Shown piece after piece: positions 1 to 8,010 of a stretch of 64,000 nt of DNA. Position numbers and translations under genes: made by a program. How positions within the stretch are numbered: position 1 is the first letter of the stretch; every line of letters begins with the position of its first letter. Source of the stretch: Methylomonas sp. ZR1 (GTDB lineage: Bacteria; Pseudomonadota; Gammaproteobacteria; Methylococcales; Methylomonadaceae); contig NZ_RCST01000001.1 in NCBI RefSeq assembly GCF_013141865.1, positions 4,526,001 through 4,590,000 of the forward strand. The letters run 5' to 3'. Below the pieces are notes generated by a model that was not told the origin of the DNA, did no database searches, and worked only from the letters and a program-made list of their open reading frames with translations.

Positions 1-399
1 GTATTGAGTGTATTGACCTTGGCGGTGGCGGCGCTGGGTAGTATCTCGTTACTGGTGGGCTCGGTCGGTATTCTTACCATCATGACCATCGCCGTGTCGG
101 AACGGGTATCGGAGATTGGTTTGTTGCGGGCTATTGGTGCCGAGCGTGGCATGGTGTTTAAGCTGTTTCTCGGCGAAGCGATGTTGTTGAGTCTGGTCGG
201 CGGTTTCGGCGGCGTTTTATTGGGCGTGGCACTGGTAAAACTCGCCGCTGCTTTCGTGCCGGCATTACCGGTGCAATTGGCCTGGAATTACATCGTTGCC
301 GCTTTTGCGATTTCCTTGTTTATCGGCGTTGCGGCCGGTGTGGTGCCGGCCATCAAGGCCGCTAGATTGAACCCGCTGGAAGCGTTGCGGGCGGAATGA
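1..399 (+). CDS. ABC transporter permease, MacB/FtsX type (C-terminal part)
   Basis: This is the C-terminal 132 codons of a gene that begins before the window; frame 1 is open from base 1 and stops with TGA at 397-399. It shows about three hydrophobic helices separated by the short loop E-R-V-S-E-I-G-L-L-R-A-I-G-A. That loop is typical of the FtsX-like domain of MacB/LolC-type permeases, which couple an ATPase to export or extraction of lipoproteins or peptides at the inner membrane. The end A-A-R-L-N-P-L-E-A-L-R is also the family's usual end. The ATPase partner must lie upstream, so the substrate cannot be told. Family call is firm, role is not. Confidence 0.85.
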   Translation, partial: VLSVLTLAVAALGSISLLVGSVGILTIMTIAVSERVSEIGLLRAIGAERGMVFKLFLGEAMLLSLVGGFGGVLLGVALVKLAAAFVPALPVQLAWNYIVAAFAISLFIGVAAGVVPAIKAARLNPLEALRAE

Positions 400-524
400 G
401 CTATGCCCGCTGTAAAAAATGAGGGTAATCAGGGCCTCTGTCAGCGTGGCGAATGGATTCGGCCAAGTTGGATTCTGGGCTATGCTTATCAGCATTGGTA
501 GCCAATGTTTTTCAAGAGGCCTTT

Positions 525-800
525 ATGCTGAATATTAGTAATTATTACGAGCGATTGGTGATAGACCGGCTTTGGAAGCTTGCTGAGCAGGCCGACGAGC
601 CTTTCAGTCAAGCGTTTCAGGAAGACGTGGCCTGTCTGGCGCTGAACCAATTACCGCCGTGTTATGTGCGGAACACCATCGATAAGGGTATTAATGTCAG
701 CGAGCAGCAATATCAGGAGATGGCCGGTGCTGTCGATCTGGCGGTGGAGCAGGCGATACAGCAGGTTTTGCGCCGGCCTCGCGAACACCGCAATGATTGA
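525..800 (+). CDS. ComFB-family protein (late competence development protein ComFB)
   Basis: The 91-aa product opens with M-L-N-I-S-N-Y-Y-E-R-L-V and carries the motif C-L-A-L-N-Q-L-P-P-C-Y-V near residues 39-50; both are hallmarks of the ComFB family (PF10719). I chose ATG 525 over the upstream start at 453 because AAGAGG lies 6-10 bases before it and family homology begins there. ComFB was named from a Bacillus competence operon. Relatives in cyanobacteria (CdgR) bind cyclic di-GMP, so a second-messenger sensor role is possible. A diguanylate cyclase is encoded about 2 kb away, which fits but does not prove that idea. No signal peptide or membrane segment is seen. Confidence 0.8.
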   Translation: MLNISNYYERLVIDRLWKLAEQADEPFSQAFQEDVACLALNQLPPCYVRNTIDKGINVSEQQYQEMAGAVDLAVEQAIQQVLRRPREHRND

Positions 801-842
801 GTTTTTGCCCTTAACCTTTGACGTCGCCGATTCGGTAAAGCC

Positions 843-1046
843 ATGAAAAACGCTTTGATTTTTTTACTAATAGCTGGCGGTTTACAGGCTTGCGACTCGA
901 CACCCGTCGGTAAATCCAGCCAGCCTACAGCAGTCCAGCCGCCGCTGGCTGATGCAATCAAGCAACCCATGGATCAGGCCAGGGATGCGGAAAAGCAAAT
1001 TTTTGAAAGCGCGGATCGGCAGAAACAGCAGGCAGACGAGATGTAA
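843..1046 (+). CDS. Small putative lipoprotein
   Basis: This 67-aa product has a lysine-containing start, a hydrophobic stretch and the lipobox L-Q-A-C at residues 14-17, so it should be a signal peptidase II substrate with about 51 mature residues. The mature part is proline- and glutamine-rich, then helical and charged (D-A-E-K-Q-I-F-E-S-A-D-R), as in many small outer membrane lipoproteins. I do not recognise the family. It lies 42 bases after the ComFB gene and is followed by a strong hairpin at 1052-1089, so the two may share a transcript. Confidence 0.6.
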   Translation: MKNALIFLLIAGGLQACDSTPVGKSSQPTAVQPPLADAIKQPMDQARDAEKQIFESADRQKQQADEM

Positions 1047-1051
1047 GGTGG

Positions 1052-1089
1052 GGCAGAGATTCGATAACCGATGTTATTGAATCTCTGCC
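1052..1089. terminator. Long inverted repeat between convergent genes
   Basis: The arm GGCAGAGATTCGATAAC (1052-1068) pairs with GTTATTGAATCTCTGCC (1073-1089) around a CGAT loop, giving a 17-bp stem with one G-T pair. No T-run follows on either strand. A second, weaker hairpin (CCCTGC at 1098-1103 with GCAGGG at 1115-1120) sits beside it. The position between the convergent lipoprotein genes makes transcription termination or transcript-end protection the likely role. Confidence 0.55.
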
Positions 1090-1130
1090 GCCAATTACCC
1101 TGCCGCTGGCGCGAGCAGGGTGGGTTGGGC

Positions 1131-1826
1131 TTACTTAAATTTAGGGCAGTCGAGATAGTCGGGATGTGCGGAAATAACCACGGCAACCCGGTGATTCTGA
1201 TCCGCCGTGTTATCGGGGCCACCCGCTTCGCCGATTGCTTTGGAGACCAGTTGCGAGGCTCTGGCACCGTTTTTAATCAGCAGTTCGGTAACGGATTTGG
1301 CCCTTCTTTCCGATAAGGCTTGGTTAGCCGCAGGTTTACCCACTGTGTCGGTGGAAGCAGTGACCGTCGCTGTCGCATCGGGATGGTCGTGTAAAAAGTG
1401 ACCGATATGGCTGATGGTGTCTTCCTTGGTTTTAAACGGCACATGGCTGCCGGTTTTAAAGTAGGCCACGGTTTCGTGAATGGTTTCCACGTGATGGTGG
1501 TTTTGCGAATGGACTTCGGTCAGCCATTGGCAATACTCTTTTTCCGAGGCCAAAACGTGTGCCGCGGCCGACTTTGCGGCCTCTTGCGCTTTCAGAGTCT
1601 CGTCGATGTTCCAGTAATAATCGTTTTGCCAATGTTTCAACACATGATTGGCGGTTTTCAAGTCCTGTTCAGCCGCTGAAGCATGGAGCAAAGCTTGGCC
1701 GTAATGACCTTTGGATGCAGCATCAATCTCAGCGCTGAGCCCGGCCACATCCTTTTTCGGAGTGGAACAGGCGGCCAGCGACAGAGCCATAACGGCAAGC
1801 GGGATGTATACGTATTTTTTTGTCAT
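1131..1826 (-). CDS. OmpA-domain lipoprotein
   Basis: The 231-aa product has a signal peptide with lipobox L-A-A-C (residues 17-20) and a helical middle part rich in alanine and glutamate (about 25-115, resembling DUF4398-type regions). A C-terminal OmpA-like peptidoglycan-binding domain spans about 140-225. The pattern T-D-T-V-G...N-Q-A-L-S-E-R-R-A-K-S-V and the late N-H-R-V-A-V are the usual OmpA-C marks. It should be an outer membrane or periplasmic lipoprotein tethered to peptidoglycan. It follows the TIGR04073 gene by 35 bases on the same strand, so the two are probably co-transcribed. Its exact role is unknown. Confidence 0.8.
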   Translation of the reverse strand: MTKKYVYIPLAVMALSLAACSTPKKDVAGLSAEIDAASKGHYGQALLHASAAEQDLKTANHVLKHWQNDYYWNIDETLKAQEAAKSAAAHVLASEKEYCQWLTEVHSQNHHHVETIHETVAYFKTGSHVPFKTKEDTISHIGHFLHDHPDATATVTASTDTVGKPAANQALSERRAKSVTELLIKNGARASQLVSKAIGEAGGPDNTADQNHRVAVVISAHPDYLDCPKFK

Positions 1827-1861
1827 GATCTTATCCTCAATATCGAGCGGTATCGTCCGCG

Positions 1862-2299
1862 TTACTTGCCATGATCCAGCGTGTCGGTATAGCCGTGATC
1901 CAGCGGGCCGAAATGAGTCCAGTAGCCGGGGTAATGCAGACCGAAGTAACGGGTATCTTCGCTAAAACGATCCCAGACGTAGGGCGGAGAGATAAATTCA
2001 TCGGTGGGAATCGGCGAGGCAATCAGCTCCGCTACGCCTATTACGGTGCGGCTGACGGTGTGAGCTACGCCACGCAGCAGACCCCAACTTGAACCCAGCA
2101 GAATGTTTTGGTCGTGAGTGATGTTGACCACGTTTTTAGGGATTTCAATAAAACTGAAGGTGGTGTTAGCAAAGCCTTGGCTAACTCTGGAAGTGAAACC
2201 TGCCAGATAACCCGGATGGTTTTCGTCCGCATTTGCCATTTGGCTGGCCAATAATGCACCTGACAGCAAACAGGTGGTGAGGAATTTATTTTTATTCAT
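1862..2299 (-). CDS. Exosortase system-associated protein, TIGR04073 family
   Basis: This 145-aa protein has a cleavable signal peptide (about residues 1-24, ending A-N-A-D). The body matches my memory of the TIGR04073 family: G-F-A-N-x-x-x-S-F-I-E-I-P-K-N, a run of small hydrophobic residues (G-S-S-W-G-L-L-R-G-V-A) and a late P-x-x-V-W-D-R-F. Family members are found in bacteria that have the exosortase/PEP-CTERM sorting system, but their biochemical role is not known. No exosortase or PEP-CTERM protein is in this window. It heads a likely two-gene operon with the OmpA-domain lipoprotein. Confidence 0.75.
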   Translation of the reverse strand: MNKNKFLTTCLLSGALLASQMANADENHPGYLAGFTSRVSQGFANTTFSFIEIPKNVVNITHDQNILLGSSWGLLRGVAHTVSRTVIGVAELIASPIPTDEFISPPYVWDRFSEDTRYFGLHYPGYWTHFGPLDHGYTDTLDHGK

Positions 2300-2462
2300 G
2301 TTAGATACTCCCGTGGTGTTACAAATTTAATTCTACGTAGCATGCCTAAGCATAGCAGCAGAACGCCGAAAACACTGGAAGTTGGACAGTAACGCACGGC
2401 GCGGATAAATGCAAATACCTTATGAAGCCAGGTGTTTGTATTGGCCGGCTGGCAAGCTAAAG

Positions 2463-3377
2463 TTATCGGGCGTCGATTTCTACGCGATTTCGGCCGTTTT
2501 TCTTGGCGCGGTAAAGGGCGTCGTCGGCTGCTTGAATAATGGCTTCCAGGGAGGTGTCGGCCATTATCCGGCACGAGCAGACGCCAATCGACAGGGTGGT
2601 CGGTATGGGCTGATTTTGGTGTTGAAACGCATGCCGCATCACCGTCAGTCTGATGCGCTCCGCCAAGGTGGTTGCAGCATCGCTGGAAATATCCCGCAAC
2701 AACATGATGAATTCTTCGCCGCCGTAGCGGGCCAGGAAATCCTCCTGGCGCATTTCCGCATTCAGGATTTTCGCCAGTTCTTTAAGGACCTGATCGCCGG
2801 CGAGATGGCCGAAATTGTCGTTGGTGCGCTTGAAATGGTCGGCGTCGCACATCATCACCGTTAATCGGGTTTCGTTGCGTTTACAAAACGACAATTCCTG
2901 TTGCGCGCGCAGCATGAAGGCGTTGCGGTTCAGAATGTTGGTCATCGCATCCAGATTCGCCGCCGCGTATAGCGCCTGTTCGGATTTGGCTTCGTTGGCG
3001 CGTTTGTAATCGATTTTTAAGTAAGTGTCGCCCAACAGGATTCGGTCGAGTAATTCGAGTTTATGTTTTGCGACCCGCTTGCCATTGACGTAGGTGCCGT
3101 TGGTGGAGTTTAAGTCTTCCAGCAGGATATGCCGGTTTTGTACCCAGAGCCGGCCGTGGCGCCGGGAGACCTTAGGATCGGGAATCAGAATGTCCACGGC
3201 CGGTTCGCGGCCCAACACATGCTGATGATGGTGCAATTTGTATTGCTTGCCTTGATCGCTACCGGATAACACCACCAAATACGGCTCAAGCTCCGAAGTG
3301 TCACGACTGTTTTCGGATAATTTGCCGATTAAGGTGTTGGACAAGATTAACTGAGTTTTGTCGGGAGGCGTGGTCAT
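2463..3377 (-). CDS. FHA-domain diguanylate cyclase (GGDEF)
   Basis: The 304-aa soluble protein has an N-terminal FHA phosphothreonine-binding domain (about residues 30-122; G-R-E, S-R-R-H and N-S-T-N-G-T-Y-V-N-G are visible). A GGDEF domain (about 140-300) follows with the active signature G-G-E-E-F at 219-223. An inhibitory I-site R-Q-E-D lies exactly five residues before it, so both c-di-GMP synthesis and product inhibition are expected. No membrane segment is seen. The start could also be 18 bases earlier at 3395, but AGGAG touches that ATG while AGGA is about 8 bases before 3377. The FHA domain implies input from a Ser/Thr kinase not found here. Confidence 0.88.
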   Translation of the reverse strand: MTTPPDKTQLILSNTLIGKLSENSRDTSELEPYLVVLSGSDQGKQYKLHHHQHVLGREPAVDILIPDPKVSRRHGRLWVQNRHILLEDLNSTNGTYVNGKRVAKHKLELLDRILLGDTYLKIDYKRANEAKSEQALYAAANLDAMTNILNRNAFMLRAQQELSFCKRNETRLTVMMCDADHFKRTNDNFGHLAGDQVLKELAKILNAEMRQEDFLARYGGEEFIMLLRDISSDAATTLAERIRLTVMRHAFQHQNQPIPTTLSIGVCSCRIMADTSLEAIIQAADDALYRAKKNGRNRVEIDAR

Positions 3378-3593
3378 CGGGCGAGTCCTAATCATCTCCT
3401 GGCTTGGGTAATGAAATATGTTTTTGGGGGTTACTCGGGCAATTGCGAGATTATCTTGTCGATCAGGCGCGCTGTAAGAAACCTCCTACAGGGGTCAGTT
3501 TCGCAGATAGGCGGATGGCTAGCAAGGGATGTGAGCACGTGGCCAAACGATTTGATGCCATGTTCAGCGTGGTGCGGTAAGAACTGCTCAGCA

Positions 3594-3618
3594 GAGCCGA
3601 AGCGCGTGGCTTCGGCTC
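3594..3618 (-). terminator. Hairpin downstream of speE
   Basis: A perfect 10-bp stem GAGCCGAAGC / GCTTCGGCTC (3594-3603 with 3609-3618) with a 5-base loop lies just past the speE stop codon on the minus strand. There is no clear T-run, so it may act as a weak terminator or as 3' end protection. Confidence 0.45.
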
Positions 3619-3627
3619 GAGCAATGG

Positions 3628-4473
3628 TTAAGCGAAGGCTTTTTTGAAAAACTCCGGCATTGCCAGACTGGCTTTGTGGATGTCGCTGTTGTAATAAACA
3701 GTCTCAAAACCCTTGTTGACCGCGTCCTGCTCGCGGAACTTCGACAAGTCGGCTTTGCTGGCCATCGTCGCGCTCCACCAGCCGGATGGATAAATGCATT
3801 GCGGGAAGAATACGGTTTGGAAGTTTGCAAATCCGCCTGCTTTCATTTCATCGCGCATTTCCTTGAGAATTTTCATATGTAGCAGGGCTGATTCGCTTTG
3901 TTGCACGACGATACCGCTCTCACTCAACGCTCTGAAGCAATCCTTGTAAAAATCGGCGCAGAACAAGCCCTCAGCAGGGCCGACAGGATCGGTGCTGTCG
4001 ACGATGATGATGTCCACGCTATTCGGCGCGGCTTCCTTTACCCATTTGATGCCGTCGATGAATTTCAGGTCGGCGCGCGGATCGTTGTTGGATTCGCACA
4101 ACTCCGGAAAATAGATTTCCGCCAAGCGGGTGACGCGCTCGTCGATGTCGATTTGCACGGCCGATTCAACGCTGGGATGTTTCAATACCTCACGCAGGGT
4201 GCCGCAGTCGCCGCCGCCGATGATCAACACGTTTTTCGGGTTGGGATGGGTGAACAACACCGGATGGCTGATCATTTCGTGATAAAAGAAATTATCCCGA
4301 GTCGAGACCATGGTGCAGCCGTCGATTACCATCAGATTGCCGAACTGTTCGGTTTCGTAGATTTCCAGAAACTGAAATTCGGATTGCTCCTCGTGCAGTT
4401 TGCGTTTGATTTTTAACGAGAAGGCCGAACCGGAAGGCTCTTGGGCTTCGCTAAACCATTGATCGTCGAGCAT
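3628..4473 (-). CDS. speE: Spermidine synthase
   Basis: The 281-aa product transfers the aminopropyl group of decarboxylated S-adenosylmethionine to putrescine in the cytoplasm. The family marks are clear: the substrate-binding segment around G-N-L-M-V-I-D-G (residues 45-52), the nucleotide-binding G-G-G-D-C-G-T-L-R-E (86-95), and the catalytic aspartate in V-D-S-T-D-P-V-G-P-A (158-167). Its length matches bacterial SpeE (about 285). It is divergent from speA across 62 bases, so arginine decarboxylase and spermidine synthase are likely controlled from one shared intergenic region. speB and speD are not in the window. Confidence 0.95.
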   Translation of the reverse strand: MLDDQWFSEAQEPSGSAFSLKIKRKLHEEQSEFQFLEIYETEQFGNLMVIDGCTMVSTRDNFFYHEMISHPVLFTHPNPKNVLIIGGGDCGTLREVLKHPSVESAVQIDIDERVTRLAEIYFPELCESNNDPRADLKFIDGIKWVKEAAPNSVDIIIVDSTDPVGPAEGLFCADFYKDCFRALSESGIVVQQSESALLHMKILKEMRDEMKAGGFANFQTVFFPQCIYPSGWWSATMASKADLSKFREQDAVNKGFETVYYNSDIHKASLAMPEFFKKAFA

Positions 4474-4535
4474 GGGAAAGTCCTATAAAAAGTCATATAA
4501 CGTTCATCATTATACTTTAGAATTTCTACCTCTTT
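4474..4535. promoter_or_regulatory. Divergent speE/speA promoter region
   Basis: This 62-base AT-rich spacer separates the two divergent polyamine genes. On the plus strand TATACT (4511-4516) and TAGAAT (4518-4523) are possible -10 boxes for speA; TATATGAC is readable toward speE on the other strand. No convincing -35 is seen for either. Confidence 0.35.
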
Positions 4536-6383
4536 ATGACAGTTAGGATACCGCGCGTGCCGACACAACCCTGGTCGATTGAACAATCCAAACAGCTTTA
4601 CGCTATCCAGCAATGGGGTAACGGTTATTTTTCAATTAACGACCAAGGCCATGTCTGCGTGAAGCCGCAAGCCGATTGCGCGACCGAAATCGATCTGTTC
4701 GATATTGCCCAGGCCTTGCGGGGCAAGGGCTTGAACTTCCCGGTGCTGGTGCGGTTTACCGATATTTTGTGCGACCGCATCCGCCAGCTGCAGCAGGCCT
4801 TCGACCAAGCCAGAGCCGCGAACCATTACAGCGGCCATTACACGCCGGTCTATCCGATCAAGGTCAATCAGCAAGGTAATGTGGTGGAAAGCATCGTTGC
4901 CGCCGAGCATATCGGCCTGGAGGCCGGCAGCAAACCAGAGTTATTGGCGATTTTAGGCTTGGCCAAACCTGGCGGCACCATCGTCTGCAACGGTTACAAG
5001 GACCGGGCTTATATCCGCATGGCGTTGATGGGCCAATTAATGGGCTTGTCGGTGTTCATTGTCATCGAAAAGCCGTCCGAGCTGGAGATGATCATCGAAG
5101 AAGCCGCTAAGCTACAAGTCACACCGTTGATCGGTTTGCGGGTGCGTTTATCGACTATCAGCGCCGGCAAATGGCAGAACAGCGGCGGCGAGAAATCCAA
5201 GTTTGGTTTGCACGCCAGCGAAGTGTTGCAACTGATTGCCCGTTTGCAACAAGTGGACATGCTGCACTGTTTGCAGTTGATGCACTTTCATATGGGTTCG
5301 CAGATTGCCAATATCCACGACATCAAATTGGCCTTGAAAGAAGCCGGCCAGTTTTACCTGCAATTGCATCAGCTTGGCGCAAACATTACCACGGTCGATG
5401 CCGGCGGCGGCCTGGGCGTGGATTACGACGGCAGCGGTTCGCGGCGGGAATGTTCGATCAACTACAGCGTCAACGAGTACGCGGAAAACATCGTCCGCGC
5501 CTTTGCGGACGTGGCTCAGCAGCACGGTCTGCCGCAGCCCAATATCATCACCGAATCCGGCCGGGCCATCACCGCGCATCATGCGGTGTTGATTACTAAT
5601 GTTACCGAAGTTGAAAGCCTGCAAGGTGCGGCGACGGCGGTGACCATCAGCGGGCAAAATATCGCCGAGGCTTATCACAATGCCCAATTCAACATGGCTG
5701 AAGCCCGTGCCCAGTTCGTGCAAGGCGATTTGTCTTTGACCGAACTGGCCGAAGCCGAAAAGCACTATGTCAGTTTGTGTCAGCAAATTCAGCGCAAGTT
5801 GAACCTGGATAATCACCATCACCGCGAAATTTTGCAGGAGCTGGATGAAAAACTGGCGGACAAGGTGTTCTGCAATTTCTCCTTGTTTCAATCGATGCCG
5901 GACATTTGGGGTATCGATCAGATTTTCCCGATCATGCCTATTCATAATCTGCAGCAGCAACCCAACCGGCGTGCGGTCCTGCAAGACTTAACCTGCGATT
6001 CGGATGGCCGTATCGATCAATACGTCGATCATCAGAACATCGCCAACACCATGCCGCTGCATAGCATTGCCGAAGATCAGGACTATCTGATCGGCTTTTT
6101 CATGGTCGGCGCCTATCAGGAAATTTTGGGTGATATGCACAATCTATTCGGCGACACGCATTCGATTAACGTGCAGTTGGACGAGCAAGGCTATATTTTC
6201 GGCGACTTCATGGAAGGCGAGGATGTCAGCGAACTGCTGGATTATGTGCATATCAATACCGAAGCGTTAAAAACCGCCTACCGGCAAAAGTTGGGCGTCA
6301 GCGGATTAACGGCTGCGCAAAAGCAGGCTTTCGAGCAGGAACTGTTGGCCGGATTGAATGCTTATACCTACCTGGAAAAATAG
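4536..6383 (+). CDS. speA: Biosynthetic arginine decarboxylase
   Basis: The 615-aa protein belongs to the fold III PLP-dependent decarboxylases and should convert arginine to agmatine, the first step to putrescine. The PLP lysine sits in Y-P-I-K-V-N-Q-Q-G-N (K109). Later marks are H-F-H-M-G-S-Q, the glycine-rich D-A-G-G-G-L-G-V-D-Y-D-G-S, the E-S-G-R-A phosphate contact, and the C-terminal V-G-A-Y-Q-E-I-L-G. The length is close to the usual 630-660. The start W-S-I-E-Q-S-K-Q-L-Y matches the family N-terminus. It is divergent from speE, which uses putrescine made from its product. Confidence 0.96.
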   Translation: MTVRIPRVPTQPWSIEQSKQLYAIQQWGNGYFSINDQGHVCVKPQADCATEIDLFDIAQALRGKGLNFPVLVRFTDILCDRIRQLQQAFDQARAANHYSGHYTPVYPIKVNQQGNVVESIVAAEHIGLEAGSKPELLAILGLAKPGGTIVCNGYKDRAYIRMALMGQLMGLSVFIVIEKPSELEMIIEEAAKLQVTPLIGLRVRLSTISAGKWQNSGGEKSKFGLHASEVLQLIARLQQVDMLHCLQLMHFHMGSQIANIHDIKLALKEAGQFYLQLHQLGANITTVDAGGGLGVDYDGSGSRRECSINYSVNEYAENIVRAFADVAQQHGLPQPNIITESGRAITAHHAVLITNVTEVESLQGAATAVTISGQNIAEAYHNAQFNMAEARAQFVQGDLSLTELAEAEKHYVSLCQQIQRKLNLDNHHHREILQELDEKLADKVFCNFSLFQSMPDIWGIDQIFPIMPIHNLQQQPNRRAVLQDLTCDSDGRIDQYVDHQNIANTMPLHSIAEDQDYLIGFFMVGAYQEILGDMHNLFGDTHSINVQLDEQGYIFGDFMEGEDVSELLDYVHINTEALKTAYRQKLGVSGLTAAQKQAFEQELLAGLNAYTYLEK

Positions 6384-6447
6384 CTAAGGCGATAGAAGGA
6401 TAGATAAGGGTGCTGCGCCCCAGGCGCTTAAAGGATTGAGGGCGAGC

Positions 6448-7056
6448 ATGAAAATAGTTCTGATGGTTGTGGCATTGCTATTCGGTGGTATGGCTTGTAA
6501 TAAATCAAAGCCAGCCTTAAGCAAGCTGCCGGATAACGCCGTCATTCTGGCCTTTGGCGATAGCTTGACTTATGGAACCGGTGCTTCGGCCCAGCATGAT
6601 TACCCCAGCATACTCACGCAACTGACCGGCCGCGAGGTCATTAATGAAGGCGTTCCTGGAGAAATCAGCAGTGCAGGCCGGCAGCGTTTACCGGCATTGC
6701 TGGATGAACATCGGCCCGATCTATTAATTTTGATACACGGCGGCAACGATATTTTGCAACAAATCGCGGCGGAGCAAACCCGCGATAATCTGAAAGCCAT
6801 GATAGCCGAAGCCAGGCAACGCCATATTCCGGTCGTAATGTTGGGTGTGCCGGCGTTTGGGATCGTGTTTTTGCACAGTGCGAAAGTTTATGAAGAGCTG
6901 GCTGCATCTGAAGGCGTGCCGAGCGATCTGGATAGTTTGCCTAAGATTCTGGCAAATAACGAGCTTAAGTCGGATACCGTCCATCCTAATGATAGGGGGT
7001 ATCGGCTTTTGGCGGAAAATGTTGTCGCGTTATTACAAAAACACGGAGCGTTATAA
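6448..7056 (+). CDS. SGNH/GDSL esterase lipoprotein (arylesterase/TesA-like)
   Basis: The 202-aa product starts M-K-I-V-L-M-V-V with lipobox G-M-A-C (cysteine 17), so it is a predicted lipoprotein. The SGNH hydrolase blocks are all present: block I F-G-D-S-L-T-Y-G (serine 39), a glycine block, block III G-G-N-D, and block V D-T-V-H-P-N-D-R-G-Y with the catalytic Asp and His. It resembles arylesterase/acyl-CoA thioesterase I (TesA), which is normally soluble in the periplasm; the lipid anchor is less common. ATG 6448 is preferred over 6436 because the signal peptide begins there. Substrate unknown. Confidence 0.85.
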   Translation: MKIVLMVVALLFGGMACNKSKPALSKLPDNAVILAFGDSLTYGTGASAQHDYPSILTQLTGREVINEGVPGEISSAGRQRLPALLDEHRPDLLILIHGGNDILQQIAAEQTRDNLKAMIAEARQRHIPVVMLGVPAFGIVFLHSAKVYEELAASEGVPSDLDSLPKILANNELKSDTVHPNDRGYRLLAENVVALLQKHGAL

Positions 7057-7127
7057 TCGCCCGCACGGTCTGTTAGGACCCAACTAAGACGCTATAATGG
7101 CCCAGACAATATTACGGGGGATATAAC

Positions 7128-7994
7128 ATGCGGGTAGGCTTGATCGGATTGGGGGCAATGGGCCTAGGCATGGCGCGTAATCTTGCCAAGGCCGGCTACT
7201 TAACCGCGATTTATAACCGGACCTTTAGTAAAGCCGAGGCATTGGCGGCGGAATTGCAAGTCCAGGCTTGCGAGACTATCGAACAACTGGCCGGTCAAGT
7301 CGACGTCGTGTTGATCTGTGTGTCGGCGGATAAAGACGTATTGATGGTGGTGGATGCAGTCGCTAAAACCGTTCGCCCTGGTAGTGTGGTGGTGGATATG
7401 TCCACGGTCAGCAGTGAAACAGCGATTGTCGCGGCGCAAAAACTTGCGGAGAAGAATGCCGCATTTCTGGATGCGCCAGTGTCCGGCGGCGTGGAAGGCG
7501 CCAACAAAGGCACGTTGGCCATGATGGTCGGTGGCAGTGCGCAAACCTTGGAGCTGGTTCGGCCCGTGTTGGCGGCCATGACCGCACGTATCGAACACCT
7601 GGGCGATGTCGGTGCCGGGCAAGCCTGCAAGGCAGTGAACCAGATTATGTGTGCGGGGATTAACCAAGCGGTGACCGAAGCTTTGGCGTTTGCGGAAGCG
7701 CAAGGTTTGCCGATGGACAAAGTCATTGAGGTCGTCAGCGGCGGGGCGGCTGGTAACTGGTTTTTACAGCATCGCGGCAAGAGCATGACGCAACACCAAT
7801 TCCCGCCAGGATTTAAACTGGCGCTTCATCATAAAGACTTAAAAATAGCCCAGCATATGGCGCAGCATGCCGGCGTAGGTTGTCCGCTAACCGTCGCCAC
7901 GCTGGCGGATTATGCCAAACTGATGGCCAAAGGTTATGGCGACGAGGATATTTCCGCGTTGTATCGATTAAAACAGAAACGATCTTCCAATTAG
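7128..7994 (+). CDS. NAD(P)-dependent beta-hydroxyacid dehydrogenase (tartronate semialdehyde/3-hydroxyisobutyrate reductase family)
   Basis: The 288-aa product has a Rossmann N-terminus G-L-G-A-M-G (residues 7-12), the substrate signature D-A-P-V-S-G-G (115-121) and the catalytic lysine in G-Q-A-C-K-A-V-N-Q (K168). These define the beta-hydroxyacid dehydrogenase family. Members reduce tartronate semialdehyde, succinic semialdehyde or glyoxylate, or oxidise 3-hydroxyisobutyrate; sequence alone does not tell which. N-R-T after the second strand suggests NADPH. The ugd gene begins 16 bases after its stop, so the two are probably one operon. Length is typical (about 290). Confidence 0.85.
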   Translation: MRVGLIGLGAMGLGMARNLAKAGYLTAIYNRTFSKAEALAAELQVQACETIEQLAGQVDVVLICVSADKDVLMVVDAVAKTVRPGSVVVDMSTVSSETAIVAAQKLAEKNAAFLDAPVSGGVEGANKGTLAMMVGGSAQTLELVRPVLAAMTARIEHLGDVGAGQACKAVNQIMCAGINQAVTEALAFAEAQGLPMDKVIEVVSGGAAGNWFLQHRGKSMTQHQFPPGFKLALHHKDLKIAQHMAQHAGVGCPLTVATLADYAKLMAKGYGDEDISALYRLKQKRSSN

Positions 7995-8010
7995 TTTACA
8001 AGGTGTAACG

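Noticed and set aside
7093..7098. TATAAT before the beta-hydroxyacid dehydrogenase as a promoter
   Set aside because: The -10 is perfect, but nothing like a -35 lies 16-18 bases before it, so I did not list it.
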